Origin: Candidatus Zipacnadia bacterium
GTDB taxonomy: Bacteria; Armatimonadota; Zipacnadia; Zipacnadales; Zipacnadaceae
Direction of reading: 5' to 3'
DNA: 63,039 nucleotides
Assembly: GCA_029820565.1 (NCBI GenBank)
Contig: JALGUR010000004.1
Span: 1 to 63,039 of the forward strand
Shown here: piece by piece, positions 1 to 8,606 of the stretch
Position numbering within the stretch: the stretch's first letter is position 1
Layout of the letters: each line of letters opens with the position of its first letter
The notes under the pieces: generated by a model
What the model was told of the DNA's origin: nothing
What the model saw: only the letters and a program-made list of their open reading frames with translations
The model's database searches: none
Made by a program: the position numbers and the translations under genes

Positions 1-283
1 AACCATCAGCGGCCAGGACTTCCTCGCCCTTAAGCAACTCCTCATGCGACGGCAGGCTGTCAATGTACGCCTGTACCTCTTCCAGGGTTTCGCGTGAGAA
101 GTTGTGAGGCTGGCCGAGCCAGCCGTCAGGGACACCGTCGCCGTCGCTGTCCTGCTCAAAGCCGCCGTTGGGCACCAAATTGGCTTCATCCGCGGCTACA
201 ACTGTGACCACGAAAATGCTCGCCACCACCGTCAGCGCGATCGCCTTGGCCATACCCGCATTGCCAAATCTTACATATTCCAT
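1..283 (-). CDS. Secreted protein with an AKR-derived N-terminus (partial, runs off left edge)
   Basis: Seen: reading leftwards from an ATG at 283, the frame stays open to the window edge (94 codons). The first residues are MEYVRFGNAG, the opening of the aldo/keto reductases that follow. They run straight into MAKAIALTVVASIFVVTVVA, a good signal peptide, then a mature start with NLVPNGGFEQDSDGDGVPDG. That NGGFE...DGDG.PDGW pattern is typical of N-terminal carbohydrate-binding-like beta-sandwich modules of secreted proteins. An AGGGGAA Shine-Dalgarno lies before the ATG at 283; none precedes the internal ATG at 253. Inference: a secreted glycan-related protein that acquired the 5' end of an AKR gene. 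Its function beyond export is unknown because the rest lies outside the window. Confidence 0.7.
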   Translation of the reverse strand, partial: MEYVRFGNAGMAKAIALTVVASIFVVTVVAADEANLVPNGGFEQDSDGDGVPDGWLGQPHNFSRETLEEVQAYIDSLPSHEELLKGEEVLAADG

Positions 284-568
284 GGCTATTCAATTCCCCT
301 TTATTGCGTTTTAGTAGTCAGCCAGAGTCTTCCACGCCTATGGCGCTCACCAACCCGCTGATTGGCGCGGTAGACTTTTCATTGCAGTCTACGATCTCCC
401 CAAAGCGGGAGGGGCAGGTACGCGTCCTCCATCCACATTTAATCTAACGATACTCCCGATGCTTTTCCCAAGCGACGAGCAGCGCATCCACATTTCGCCA
501 CGTCCTGGGGGAAGTATCGGTCACGTTGTCTACCGGCGAGAGAATGAAGCTGGCCGCTTGTCTGCCTC

Positions 569-1570
569 TCACCAACGGTTCAGCGCCAGAGGCGCGCCCT
601 GGACAATTGGCTGGTTCGCAAAACGGCGATAGCGGTACGAGGCAGACAACTCGTCAATCCGCTGCAGGTCGTCGGGGTCAATTTCCAGGTCCACTGTGTT
701 GTAGACTTGCTCAAAATGTTCGGGCTTGCTACCACCAAGAATCGGGGTCGTCACGTAAGGTTTGGACAGCACCCAGGCCATAGCTAACTGATTGATAAGA
801 ATCCCGTACTTATCGGCCATCTTTTGTAACTCATCAAGGATATTAAACACCTCATCAGTCAACTGCGCCCTTTGGCTCTTGCTCTGCGCCAACCAAGACC
901 CCTCGGGAGGTTCCTGCCCCCGACGATATTTGCCAGTAAGTATCCCCCTGGCCAGCGGCCCGTAGGTCATCATAGCAATATTGAACCGCTGGGCGAAGGG
1001 CGCGGTCTCGTTCTCAACAACGCGGTCCAGAATATTATATCGGCACTGGATAGAGACCAGGGGCTCCCAGTTGTGCAGGGCACTGACGCCGAGCATGTGG
1101 GCCATCTGCCAGGCGTAGTGATTACTTACCCCTACATAGCGAACCTTTCCCTGCTTGACTAAGGCATCAAGCGTGGACAGAGTCTCCTCAACCGAGGTAT
1201 TATGATCCGGGTGGTGCAGTTGGTAGAGGTCAATGTAATCGGTTTGCAGCCGGCGCAGGCTGTCCTCTACCGCCTGCATCAGGTGCACCCGGGAGCAGCC
1301 GCCCCCATTGGGCCGGTCATACATCCGAACCCAGAACTTGGTGGCCAGGATAATCTGGTCGCGCTTGCCCTTGAGTATGCGACCCAGAACTTCTTCGCTC
1401 TCACCCTGTTTGTACGAATCGGCGGTATCCAGAAAATTGATCCCCTGGTCCAGGGCAGTGTCTACCACCCGGGCTGCAACCTGTTCATCCAGTCTGACCG
1501 CGAAGTCCATACAGCCCAGGCACAGTTTGGAGACCTCAATACCTGCATTGCCAAATTTAACGTATTGCAT
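569..1570 (-). CDS. Aldo/keto reductase 1
   Basis: NAD(P)H-dependent oxidoreductase of the AKR superfamily, a cytoplasmic (beta/alpha)8 barrel of 333 residues. The catalytic tetrad is visible: Asp in NFLDTADSY, Tyr in the same motif, Lys in ILATKFW and His in YQLHHPD. The start is placed at the ATG at 1570 (MQYVKFGNAG) because GAGGAG lies 8 bases upstream; a TTG two codons earlier is too close to it. It is last in a run of five co-oriented AKR paralogs and resembles copies 2 and 3 over its whole length. It lacks the C-terminal iron-sulfur module of copies 4 and 5. The substrate cannot be told from sequence; sugars or small ketones and aldehydes are plausible given the carbohydrate-rich window. 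Confidence 0.93.
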   Translation of the reverse strand: MQYVKFGNAGIEVSKLCLGCMDFAVRLDEQVAARVVDTALDQGINFLDTADSYKQGESEEVLGRILKGKRDQIILATKFWVRMYDRPNGGGCSRVHLMQAVEDSLRRLQTDYIDLYQLHHPDHNTSVEETLSTLDALVKQGKVRYVGVSNHYAWQMAHMLGVSALHNWEPLVSIQCRYNILDRVVENETAPFAQRFNIAMMTYGPLARGILTGKYRRGQEPPEGSWLAQSKSQRAQLTDEVFNILDELQKMADKYGILINQLAMAWVLSKPYVTTPILGGSKPEHFEQVYNTVDLEIDPDDLQRIDELSASYRYRRFANQPIVQGAPLALNRW

Positions 1571-1605
1571 GCTCAACTCTCCTCATCTAAGATACTTGGG
1601 ATCCC

Positions 1606-1660
1606 GTACGACGGGCGTCTCGCCCGTCGGGTTGAGGGACAGGCGGGACGCCTGTCCTAC
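1606..1660. repeat. Double-hairpin palindromic repeat (GTA...TAC family)
   Basis: Two perfect 9-bp stems with 3-nt loops lie side by side between AKR 1 and AKR 2: CGACGGGCG/CGCCCGTCG at 1609-1629 and GGACAGGCG/CGCCTGTCC at 1637-1657. The unit is bounded by GTA and TAC. Similar units of 53-55 bp recur at 13866, 24071 and 57917. It looks like a REP/BIME-type intergenic element; no coding capacity is seen. Confidence 0.75.
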
Positions 1661-1669
1661 CAAATAGCC

Positions 1670-2674
1670 TCACAAGCGGTTCAGCGCCAGGGCCACTGAT
1701 TGGCTGACGGCCCCGTAAGTCAAGGGGGCGGCCCGATAGATATCGGTAAGGTCATCAATCCGCTGCAAGTCGGTCTCTTCAATGGTTATATCCAGGATAT
1801 TCCACATCGCCTCAAAGTGCTCCGGGCGGCTGCCGCCTATGAGTGGGGTAGTTACAAACGGCTTAGACAAGACCCAAGCCATAGCCAACTGATTCATACC
1901 GACACCATATCTACCGGCCATAGTCCGCAGTTCGTCGAGGACGTCGTGAACCTTCTGGTCTGATAGCAGGTCCTCTATCCCTGAGTTGGCAGCCGCGCGG
2001 GTACCTTCGGGAGGCTCCTGACCACGCCTGTACTTGCCAGTCAATAGCCCACCAGCCAGTGGGCTATAAACCATTATGGCAATATCAAACCGCTGGCAGA
2101 AGGCAGCAGTGTCCATCTCCACCGACCGCTGAAGCATATTGTACTCGCACTGGGCCGCGACTAACGGCTCCCAGTTGTGCAGCGCGCTGACCCCCAGCAT
2201 ATGCGCCATTTGCCAGCCGACGTGGTTGCTCATACCGATGTAGCGAATCTTGCCCTGTTTGACTAAGGCATCAAGGGTTGAGAGAGTCTCCTCAATCGGC
2301 GTGTTCTCGTCGGGGTCGTGCATCTGGTACAGGTCAATGTAATCAGTCTGCAAGCGGCGCAGACTATCTTCCACTGCCTGCATTATGTGCACCCGGGATG
2401 CCCCGCGGCCGGTGCGCCACGGGTAGGTGGGATGATAGTATTTGGTGGCAATGACGACTTGGTCGCGCTTGCCTTTCAGCAGCCGCCCCACAACTTCCTC
2501 ACTCTTGCCACCACTGTAGGCGTCGGCGGTGTCCAGGAAGTTAATGCCCTCGTCCATTGCCGCGTATAGCACCCCGCCAGCCTCCTTTTCCTCCAACTTC
2601 ACTGGAAAATCCATACAACCCAGACACAGCCGCGACACCTCAATGCCGGCATTGCCGAACTTTACATATTCCAT
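1670..2674 (-). CDS. Aldo/keto reductase 2
   Basis: Second member of the AKR tandem array, 334 residues, complete (beta/alpha)8 barrel. Catalytic residues are in place: NFLDTADAY (Asp, Tyr), VIATKYY (Lys) and YQMHDPD (His). A cofactor-binding C-terminal segment TTPLIGGSRPEH is present. The ATG at 2674 has GGGAGGGG about six bases upstream. The opening MEYVKFGNAG is the closest match to the chimeric secreted protein at the left edge. Spacing to copies 1 and 3 is 99 and 58 bp, each gene with its own ribosome binding site, so an operon with independent initiation is likely. The substrate is unknown; divergence among the copies suggests different specificities. Confidence 0.93.
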   Translation of the reverse strand: MEYVKFGNAGIEVSRLCLGCMDFPVKLEEKEAGGVLYAAMDEGINFLDTADAYSGGKSEEVVGRLLKGKRDQVVIATKYYHPTYPWRTGRGASRVHIMQAVEDSLRRLQTDYIDLYQMHDPDENTPIEETLSTLDALVKQGKIRYIGMSNHVGWQMAHMLGVSALHNWEPLVAAQCEYNMLQRSVEMDTAAFCQRFDIAIMVYSPLAGGLLTGKYRRGQEPPEGTRAAANSGIEDLLSDQKVHDVLDELRTMAGRYGVGMNQLAMAWVLSKPFVTTPLIGGSRPEHFEAMWNILDITIEETDLQRIDDLTDIYRAAPLTYGAVSQSVALALNRL

Positions 2675-2732
2675 ACTAACCCCTCCCGTTTCAAGTCTAT
2701 CCTAGTCGGCTCCCGAGCTGCGAGTTTGAGTC

Positions 2733-3761
2733 CTACCAGCGGTTCACGCCCAGCGCTACCGACTGGCTGACATGATGGCCGGCGACTTCAATACCCAATG
2801 GCGCTGCTCGGTAGAAGTCAGTAATCTCGTCCATCCGCTCCAAGTCAGCCTGCTCAATCTTTATATCCACAACATCCCACATTGATTCGAAGTGTTCCGG
2901 GCGGCTACCCCCTACAATTGGCGTGGTTACAAACGGTTTGGACAGCACCCAGGCCATCGCTAACTGATTCATGTCGATGCCATATTTATTAGCCATAATC
3001 CGCAGTTCATCCAGGATGTCGTGAACACGGTCTTCACTAAGCAGATTCTTTGTGCGCGGGTAACTGCCGCCCCGCGTACCCGCGGGAGCTTCCTGACCAC
3101 GTTGATACTTGCCCGTCAGAATTCCTCCCGCCAAGGGGCTGTAAGCCATGAGCGCAATGTTGAAGCGCAAGCAAAAGTCGGCGGTATCCATCTCCACCGA
3201 GCGGCAGAACATACTGTACTCGCATTGCGCCGAGACTATCGGTTCCCAATTGTGCAGGGCGCTAACGCCCAACTGGTGGGCCATTTGCCAGCCCCGGTGA
3301 TTGCTCATACCGATGTAACGGACTTTCCCTTGTTTGATTAGGCTATCCAGAGTTGAGAGCGTCTCTTCTACCGGGGTGTCCTCGTCGGGATTATGCATCT
3401 GATACAGATCAATGTAATCAGTCTGCAAGCGCCGCAGGCTGTCTTCCACCGCCTTCATTATATGCACCCGCGAAGCGCCTCGCCCCGTGGGCCACTTGTA
3501 CATAGGATGGTAGTATTTGGTGGCGATGACGACTTGGTCCCGTTTACCCTTCAACAATCGTCCCAGAACTTTCTCACTCTTACCAGCACCAAGTTCATCC
3601 GTATAGGCGTTGGCAGTATCCAGGAAGTTAATGCCCTGGTCCATCGCCGTGTACAGTATCCCAGCGGCCTGCTCTTCCTCCAAATTTATCGGAAAAACCA
3701 TACAGCCCAGACAGAGTCGTGAGACCTTAACACCAGTATTACCGAACGTTGTATACTCCAT
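2733..3761 (-). CDS. Aldo/keto reductase 3
   Basis: Third array member, 342 residues. It has the AKR tetrad in NFLDTANAY, VIATKYY and YQMHNPD, and closely matches copy 2. It differs by a short insertion after the Tyr (TDELGAGKSEK) and a longer C-terminal tail before LGVNRW. AAAGGAGCAAGT precedes the ATG at 3761. It lies 34 bp downstream of copy 4, the first of the two iron-sulfur-bearing paralogs, so the array divides into three plain and two Fe-S enzymes. The family oxidises or reduces carbonyl/alcohol pairs with NADP(H); no specific substrate can be assigned. Confidence 0.93.
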   Translation of the reverse strand: MEYTTFGNTGVKVSRLCLGCMVFPINLEEEQAAGILYTAMDQGINFLDTANAYTDELGAGKSEKVLGRLLKGKRDQVVIATKYYHPMYKWPTGRGASRVHIMKAVEDSLRRLQTDYIDLYQMHNPDEDTPVEETLSTLDSLIKQGKVRYIGMSNHRGWQMAHQLGVSALHNWEPIVSAQCEYSMFCRSVEMDTADFCLRFNIALMAYSPLAGGILTGKYQRGQEAPAGTRGGSYPRTKNLLSEDRVHDILDELRIMANKYGIDMNQLAMAWVLSKPFVTTPIVGGSRPEHFESMWDVVDIKIEQADLERMDEITDFYRAAPLGIEVAGHHVSQSVALGVNRW

Positions 3762-3795
3762 ACTTGCTCCTTTCTCTACTGTGTAGACATTATGA

Positions 3796-4941
3796 TTAGT
3801 TACCCAACACCTTATGGCTTTCCTTCAGTTGCTCAATGATAGGGATGTTCTGGGGACATTTCTCCTCGCATTCTCCACACTCCACGCAGGCCGTCGCATC
3901 CATCTTACCTTCCCTGTTCTCCGGCCCCAGTTGCTTGTAGAGGCCCTGGGCATAGTCAGTCAGCCCCCAGACGCGATGATAGTTCATCGCCGCAAAGATG
4001 TCGGGAATGGCCACGCCCTGTGGACAGGGCTGGCAATAGTTGCAACCAGTGCAGTAAAGTTCGGCCAACTTTTCATTCTGGGCCACAGCCTGACGGATTT
4101 GCTCATACTCCTCCTCACTTAGTGGTTCTTCTCGACTGGCAGTGGCCATGTTTTCCTCTACATGTTGCATCTGGTTCATCCCTGACATCGCACAGGTGAC
4201 ATTAGGATTAGCCAATACGAAGCGCAGGCCCAAATCAGCAACGGTGCTGACCTCTCCCGGGGTCATCTCCTTGATCTTGTCCCCTGGGCCCTGCATAAGT
4301 CGCCCTCCAGCCAAAGGCCCCATTATCATCACCCCCATACCTTTTTCAGCCGCGTGAGCGATGGCCGGTTCATTGCCTGTCCCAACTTTGCGCCCACGCT
4401 GCCCAAAGGTCTCAAGGCGGTCCAGGATATTGTACTGCACAATCATCCCGGCGAAGACGTCGAGGTCAATTAGTTTAATGATGTTCTCAGGCGTGTCGTG
4501 GCACGAGAAGCATATATGGCCAACAATACCTTCCTCCTGGGCTTGGCGTACCTGCTGTAAAGGGCCGCCGCCGGCGAAGAAGACCTCCTCAAACCCCTCC
4601 CATCTGATGTCGTGGACGTGATAGAAGTCAATGCGGTCCACCTCCAGGGCCCTCAGAGACGTCTCAAAGTATTCTCGCCACAGGTCGGGCTTGCGGTCCG
4701 ACTGACCCAACGAGTGATTTTTCGTGGACAGATATACCTCATCGCGCCGCCCTTTAATGGCCCGGCCCACGATCTTTTCGCTCTCCCCATAGGCGCGAGC
4801 AGTATCAATCAAGTTGCCACCCAAATCCAGATAGCGGCGTATTATCTCCACTGCATAGTCCTCGTCCTGAGGCAGGCGCATTGCGCCAAAGCCCAGGGCC
4901 GATATCATTTTGCCCGTGTTTCCATACTCTCGGTACTGCAC
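3796..4941 (-). CDS. Aldo/keto reductase 4 with C-terminal 4Fe-4S ferredoxin module
   Basis: AKR barrel (about residues 1-280; NLIDTARAY and STKNHS carry the Asp, Tyr and Lys, and YHVHDI the His) fused to a ferredoxin-like tail. Two cysteine clusters are visible: CTGCNYCQPCP and CVECGECEEKCP. Such Fe-S AKRs form a known subgroup, but their electron partners are mostly undefined. The start is taken as GTG at 4941 (MQYREYGNTGK), because GGAGG abuts the ATG at 4950 but sits 9 bases from the GTG; copy 5 gives the same N-terminus. Inference: the clusters may pass electrons between a low-potential donor and the nicotinamide or substrate site. Confidence 0.92.
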   Translation of the reverse strand: MQYREYGNTGKMISALGFGAMRLPQDEDYAVEIIRRYLDLGGNLIDTARAYGESEKIVGRAIKGRRDEVYLSTKNHSLGQSDRKPDLWREYFETSLRALEVDRIDFYHVHDIRWEGFEEVFFAGGGPLQQVRQAQEEGIVGHICFSCHDTPENIIKLIDLDVFAGMIVQYNILDRLETFGQRGRKVGTGNEPAIAHAAEKGMGVMIMGPLAGGRLMQGPGDKIKEMTPGEVSTVADLGLRFVLANPNVTCAMSGMNQMQHVEENMATASREEPLSEEEYEQIRQAVAQNEKLAELYCTGCNYCQPCPQGVAIPDIFAAMNYHRVWGLTDYAQGLYKQLGPENREGKMDATACVECGECEEKCPQNIPIIEQLKESHKVLGN

Positions 4942-5013
4942 GGCTATCATCCTCCGTAGTACTTAGTTGTGTAGACTGAAAAGTTCACACGGCCTTGATG
5001 AGCACGTTGTATC

Positions 5014-5378
5014 TCAGTCAGCCGCAGCGAACTGAAACGAATACAGATTGGCATCGCGCATAGAGAAACGTAGTTTCACCCGCATAGGATGCTTCAAAGT
5101 ATCATTACCTTTCCAGGTAACGGTATGCCTCACCTTGTCGCCGGTCAAACTATCACAGTCGGCTCTGCAATCCGGTTTAACCCAGTTGATGCCATCTTCA
5201 GAATAGGCATACAACTGTCGCAGGCGGCTCACCATAGATGCCCGACCTTCTGGGGTCGGTGCAAAGTGCGGGTGATGTCCTGGACCGATTCAATTACCAC
5301 ATAGTCAAAGAACAACTGCTTCTGCCGACCGACTCGCAATAGCGAACTATCAATGTCACGCACAGTCATTTCACCCAT
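5014..5378 (-). pseudogene. Decayed beta-propeller glycosidase-like gene with internal deletion
   Basis: Reading leftwards from 5378, an N-terminal piece gives GRQKQLFFDYVVIESVQDIT followed by RTLHRPQK, then stops at a TGA about 47 codons in. In another frame, 5235-5014 encodes a C-terminal piece with QLYAYSEDGINWVKP and the ending MRVKLRFSMRDANLYSFQF. These are the start (Q-LF-D--V-E----TRTLH-P) and end (-V-LRF---DA-LYSF-F) of a family of uncharacterised beta-propeller proteins, usually several hundred residues long and common in Planctomycetota/Armatimonadota-like genomes. The middle is missing and the frames do not join. Inference: a large internal deletion. The flanks 4942-5013 and 5379-5488 show nothing else. 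Confidence 0.65.
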
Positions 5379-5488
5379 TAGTCAGGGTCGTGCCCAAGCG
5401 TGTGTGTCTGTGGCCTAATAAATATATGTATAAGGAACTGGGGGTGGAATGTCAAGTTTGCCTGGCTGATTGCAGTAACACAATTGGG

Positions 5489-6655
5489 CTACTGGCTCAG
5501 AGTCTCGTGGCATTCCTTCAACTGCTGGATAATCGGGATATTCTGCGGGCACTGTTCTTCGCACTGCCCGCACTCCACACAGGCCGAAGCATCCATTTTC
5601 GCTTCCTCACCCGAAGTGTCTAAGGTCCAGCCGCGCCTTTCCCCCAGTGACCACGCAGCACCGCTGAAATCCGAGCCTAACTTAGCATAGAGGTGCCGGG
5701 CGTGATCAGTTAATCCCCAGACACGATGGTAATTCATAATAGCGAAGATCGTCGGAATGGCCACGCCTTGGGGGCAGGGCAGACAGTAACCGCAGCCGGT
5801 ACAGTACAATTTGGACAATTCCTGATTCTCCTGCATTGCCTTATGGATAGACTCCAGTTCATCTGATGTCAGTGGTTCCTCGCGACTGGCCGTGGCTACG
5901 TTCTCTTCGACCATTTGTGCAGTACTCATACCCGACATAGCGCAGGTCACGTTGGAATTAGACAGGACAAAGCGCAAGGCCAAATCAGGTATAGAGGCCA
6001 CGGGACTGCCAACCATGTCCTCAATTTGTTCAGAACGACGCGCCAGTCGGCCACCAGCCACTGGCCCCATAATACAAACACCCATGTCCTTCTGATGGGC
6101 GTGGGCGATTACCTCCTCATTGTCACGGTTGAGTAGATTATACTGGACAATTATTCCTTCAAAGATGTCGGTGTCAATGAGTTTTTTCTTGTTCTCAGGG
6201 GTATCATGCGTTGACATAGCGATATGGTGAATAATTCCTTCGTCCTTGGCGCGTAACGCTGCTGCCAGGCCGCCCCCGGGCTTGCGGAACTTGGTGATAA
6301 AGTCATCCCACTGTAGGGCGTGGACGATGCAGTAGAAATCAATATAGTCGGTATCCAGTTTGTCCAGTTGGGTTTCCATTCGCTCCCACCACGCCTTATC
6401 ACTCCATTCGTTGCCGCGGCAGGCGTTCTTGGTGGACAGATAGACCCGGTCGCGGCGCCCTTTCACAGCCCGCCCGACCAGTATCTCGCTGCGACCACTC
6501 TTATAGCCCATAGCGGTGTCAATGAAGTTAACTCCCAGGTCCAGAGCGTGCTGCATTATCTCTACTGCATAGTCCTCATCGTCAGGCAGGCGCATCGCAC
6601 CGAAACCCAACGCGGAGATCACCTTCCCGGTGTTGCCATACTCACGATACTGCAC
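5489..6655 (-). CDS. Aldo/keto reductase 5 with C-terminal 4Fe-4S ferredoxin module
   Basis: Fifth and most upstream paralog, about 388 residues: AKR barrel then a ferredoxin-like tail with CTGCGYCLPCP and CVECGQCEEQCP. NFIDTAMGY and STKNAC carry the catalytic Asp, Tyr and Lys. Compared with copy 4 it has an extra segment of about 15 residues between the Cys clusters. GTG at 6655 is preferred (AAGGAGA nine bases upstream; MQYREYGNTGK matches copy 4), though TTG at 6661 is possible. It is separated from copy 4 by about 550 bp holding a decayed propeller gene, so the two Fe-S copies may be transcribed separately. Confidence 0.92.
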   Translation of the reverse strand: MQYREYGNTGKVISALGFGAMRLPDDEDYAVEIMQHALDLGVNFIDTAMGYKSGRSEILVGRAVKGRRDRVYLSTKNACRGNEWSDKAWWERMETQLDKLDTDYIDFYCIVHALQWDDFITKFRKPGGGLAAALRAKDEGIIHHIAMSTHDTPENKKKLIDTDIFEGIIVQYNLLNRDNEEVIAHAHQKDMGVCIMGPVAGGRLARRSEQIEDMVGSPVASIPDLALRFVLSNSNVTCAMSGMSTAQMVEENVATASREEPLTSDELESIHKAMQENQELSKLYCTGCGYCLPCPQGVAIPTIFAIMNYHRVWGLTDHARHLYAKLGSDFSGAAWSLGERRGWTLDTSGEEAKMDASACVECGQCEEQCPQNIPIIQQLKECHETLSQ

Positions 6656-6719
6656 TATCAATATCTCCTTGAATTAGCATTAGTATTGTCAGACCGATAC
6701 GAGACAGCAGGCCCGCTGA

Positions 6720-7859
6720 TTAATAATAGCCTTCGGGTATAGTACCAGCGCGCACTGATACTTCAAACTGTTCGGTGCCGCGCTGAATATCAAACGTGAT
6801 TACCTCGCCAATCTTGTGACTCAGGACGATTTCCTCAATCTCTTGAGCGTTGTGCACGGGTTTGCCGTCAACCCGCAGGATCACGTCGATCGCCCCGCGG
6901 CGTCCCACGCCAGCGCGGGCCAATGGTCCCTCCCGCGCGACGCTTACCACCACCACACCTTTGTCGGTAGCAAGTCGCGCCCAGTGGGCCAGGCCAGGAC
7001 TATTGGGCCTGGTGTCCAGCAGGCCAATCCACGGCCCCCGGTTGACCAGGAAATACATCATCTCCTTGGCCTGGTTAATGGGAATGGCAAAGCCAATGCC
7101 CAGACTGGTCGCTGTGGGGCTGAAAATGGCATAGTTGATGCCAATGGCATTGCCACCCAGGTCTACCAGCGGTCCGCCACTGTTCCCCTGGTTGATGGCC
7201 GCGTCGGTCTGAATGACGTATCTATTCTGCCCTTTAATCTGGCGGTAATCCATAGCGCTGACTATGCCCAGGGTCGCGGTATTCTCAAAGCCAAAGGGAT
7301 TGCCCAGGGCGATAGCGCGTTGGCCGACCCGGACCTGCTCCGAATCACCCAGCGCCACCGTAGGTAACTGGCCAGGAGGACTGATTGGCTTAATCACCGC
7401 AATATCGTAATCTGGATGAACACCGAGCTTCTCAGCTTCAAATTCGGTCCCATCGGGCAACTTGACCGCTAACCTATCAGCCCCACCGATGACGTGGGCA
7501 TTGGTTAGTATCAATGGCTGGCCGTCGTGGTCAAATATGAAGCCCGAGCCAATTCCTTTCTGCTCACGGGGCTGTCCACCACCAAAGAACCACTCAAACA
7601 CGTCAGGTGATACGAGGCGCGTGGAGATAATCTTGACCACCGCCGGACTGGCCTTCTCTATGGCCTCAATGATGGCGTCATCTTCAGTAATCACCCGCAC
7701 CGCTCCGGGATGGCCGGTTACAGGAGCTGGCGTTGTATCGGGAGCCGCCACAGCGCTGCCCCACCCATACAAATACGCTCCTAATCCGCCACCCACCAGG
7801 CCGCAGACCACAGCGACTACCACAATTGCGATGACGGACCAACCTTTGCTTGACTGCAT
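6720..7859 (-). CDS. HtrA/DegP-family serine protease with one PDZ domain
   Basis: Periplasmic or membrane-anchored quality-control protease. An N-terminal hydrophobic segment (VIAIVVVAVVCGLVGGGLGA) is an anchor or uncleaved signal. The trypsin-like domain has His in LTNAHVIGG, Asp in HPDYDIAVIK and Ser in GNSGGPL. A single PDZ domain follows near the C-terminus (VAREGPLARAGV...DVILRVDGKPV). About 379 residues from the ATG at 7859 (MQSSKGW), chosen because GAGGAG lies 6 bases upstream. An earlier in-frame start would add residues encoded by the palindromic repeat region and is rejected. The gene stands alone between AKR 5 and the rib genes and probably has its own promoter. Confidence 0.92.
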   Translation of the reverse strand: MQSSKGWSVIAIVVVAVVCGLVGGGLGAYLYGWGSAVAAPDTTPAPVTGHPGAVRVITEDDAIIEAIEKASPAVVKIISTRLVSPDVFEWFFGGGQPREQKGIGSGFIFDHDGQPLILTNAHVIGGADRLAVKLPDGTEFEAEKLGVHPDYDIAVIKPISPPGQLPTVALGDSEQVRVGQRAIALGNPFGFENTATLGIVSAMDYRQIKGQNRYVIQTDAAINQGNSGGPLVDLGGNAIGINYAIFSPTATSLGIGFAIPINQAKEMMYFLVNRGPWIGLLDTRPNSPGLAHWARLATDKGVVVVSVAREGPLARAGVGRRGAIDVILRVDGKPVHNAQEIEEIVLSHKIGEVITFDIQRGTEQFEVSVRAGTIPEGYY

Positions 7860-7879
7860 TTTCCACTCTCCTCTCATTC

Positions 7880-8050
7880 GCGGCAAGAATGCCGCTTCTA
7901 CAAGGGTTCCTACACATCTACTATAGGAGGGGCTTCGCCGCCCCGACATCTATCCCGCCTTCGCTGCTAAGGCAACTGCCTCCTCCGCCATAGTAGCCTT
8001 GGCTACGGCGGCCGGATCGGCGGGCAAGCGCGGCCGGAATCCCGCTCCTA
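7880..8050. repeat. Cluster of intergenic palindromic repeats
   Basis: Between ribH and the protease lie several hairpin units of the family seen elsewhere in the window: GCGGCAAGAATGCCGC at 7880-7895, GGGGC...GCCCC at 7929-7944, and the half-unit ending in CCCGCTCCTAC near 8050. The units are partial and shuffled relative to the 54-bp form. The last overlaps the 3' end of ribH by a few bases. No open reading frame of its own is evident. Confidence 0.6.
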
Positions 8051-8524
8051 CGATGAGGCGGAGATAGCCTTGAGCACATTGACGCTCTCAATCGCGCTCA
8101 GAGCGGCTTCGAATCCCCGGTTCGGTAGTTTAGTGCCGGCCCGTTCAATAGCCTGCTCAATGGTCTCGGCAGTGATCACACCGAAGATAACCGGGACCCC
8201 GGTCTCCAGCCCGGCTCGAGCCACACCCTTGGCACATTCGGCGGCGACAAACTCAAAGTGAGCCGTAGCGCCACGGATGACCGCGCCGACGGCAATGACC
8301 GCATCATACTGGCCGCTTTGGGCCATCTTCAAGCACGCGAGCGGTATTTCAAATGAGCCCGGTACCCAGGCGATGGCAATATCCTCATCACTCGCTCCAT
8401 GCCGGTTGAGGCCATCTAACACTCCTTCCACCAGTCGCTGGGTAATAAAGTTGTTATACCGGCTGACCACGAGTCCAAATTTCAGTCCAGTGGCATCCAA
8501 CTTACCTTCAAGTGTTTTGGCCAT
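8048..8524 (-). CDS. ribH: 6,7-dimethyl-8-ribityllumazine synthase
   Basis: Condenses 5-amino-6-ribitylaminouracil with 3,4-dihydroxy-2-butanone 4-phosphate, the penultimate step of riboflavin synthesis. 158 residues, the usual length. Family signatures are present: [10 protein letters not shown] near the N-terminus, [24 protein letters not shown] with the catalytic His, and [21 protein letters not shown] precedes the ATG. It is last in the ribD-ribE-ribBA-ribH run but 272 bp from ribBA. That gap is filled with hairpin repeats, so it may be expressed partly on its own. The C-terminus ([10 protein letters not shown]) is intact. Confidence 0.95.
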   Translation of the reverse strand: MAKTLEGKLDATGLKFGLVVSRYNNFITQRLVEGVLDGLNRHGASDEDIAIAWVPGSFEIPLACLKMAQSGQYDAVIAVGAVIRGATAHFEFVAAECAKGVARAGLETGVPVIFGVITAETIEQAIERAGTKLPNRGFEAALSAIESVNVLKAISASS

Positions 8525-8606
8525 AGCAAACTCTCCTTTGCATTCACCAATAATTCGGCATATGATTTGATTTTGTCTACCGCGTGATGGCCCTACGCAA
8601 AGACGC

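Noticed and set aside
284-568. Possible gene fragment on the minus strand between the chimeric gene and AKR 1
   Set aside because: A short frame looks protein-like (FILSPVDNVTDTSPRTWRN), but it has no start, no ribosome binding site and no recognised family, so it is not annotated.
7860-7949. N-terminal extension of the HtrA protease
   Set aside because: The extra 30 residues are encoded by the palindromic intergenic repeat, and the Shine-Dalgarno supports the ATG at 7859.
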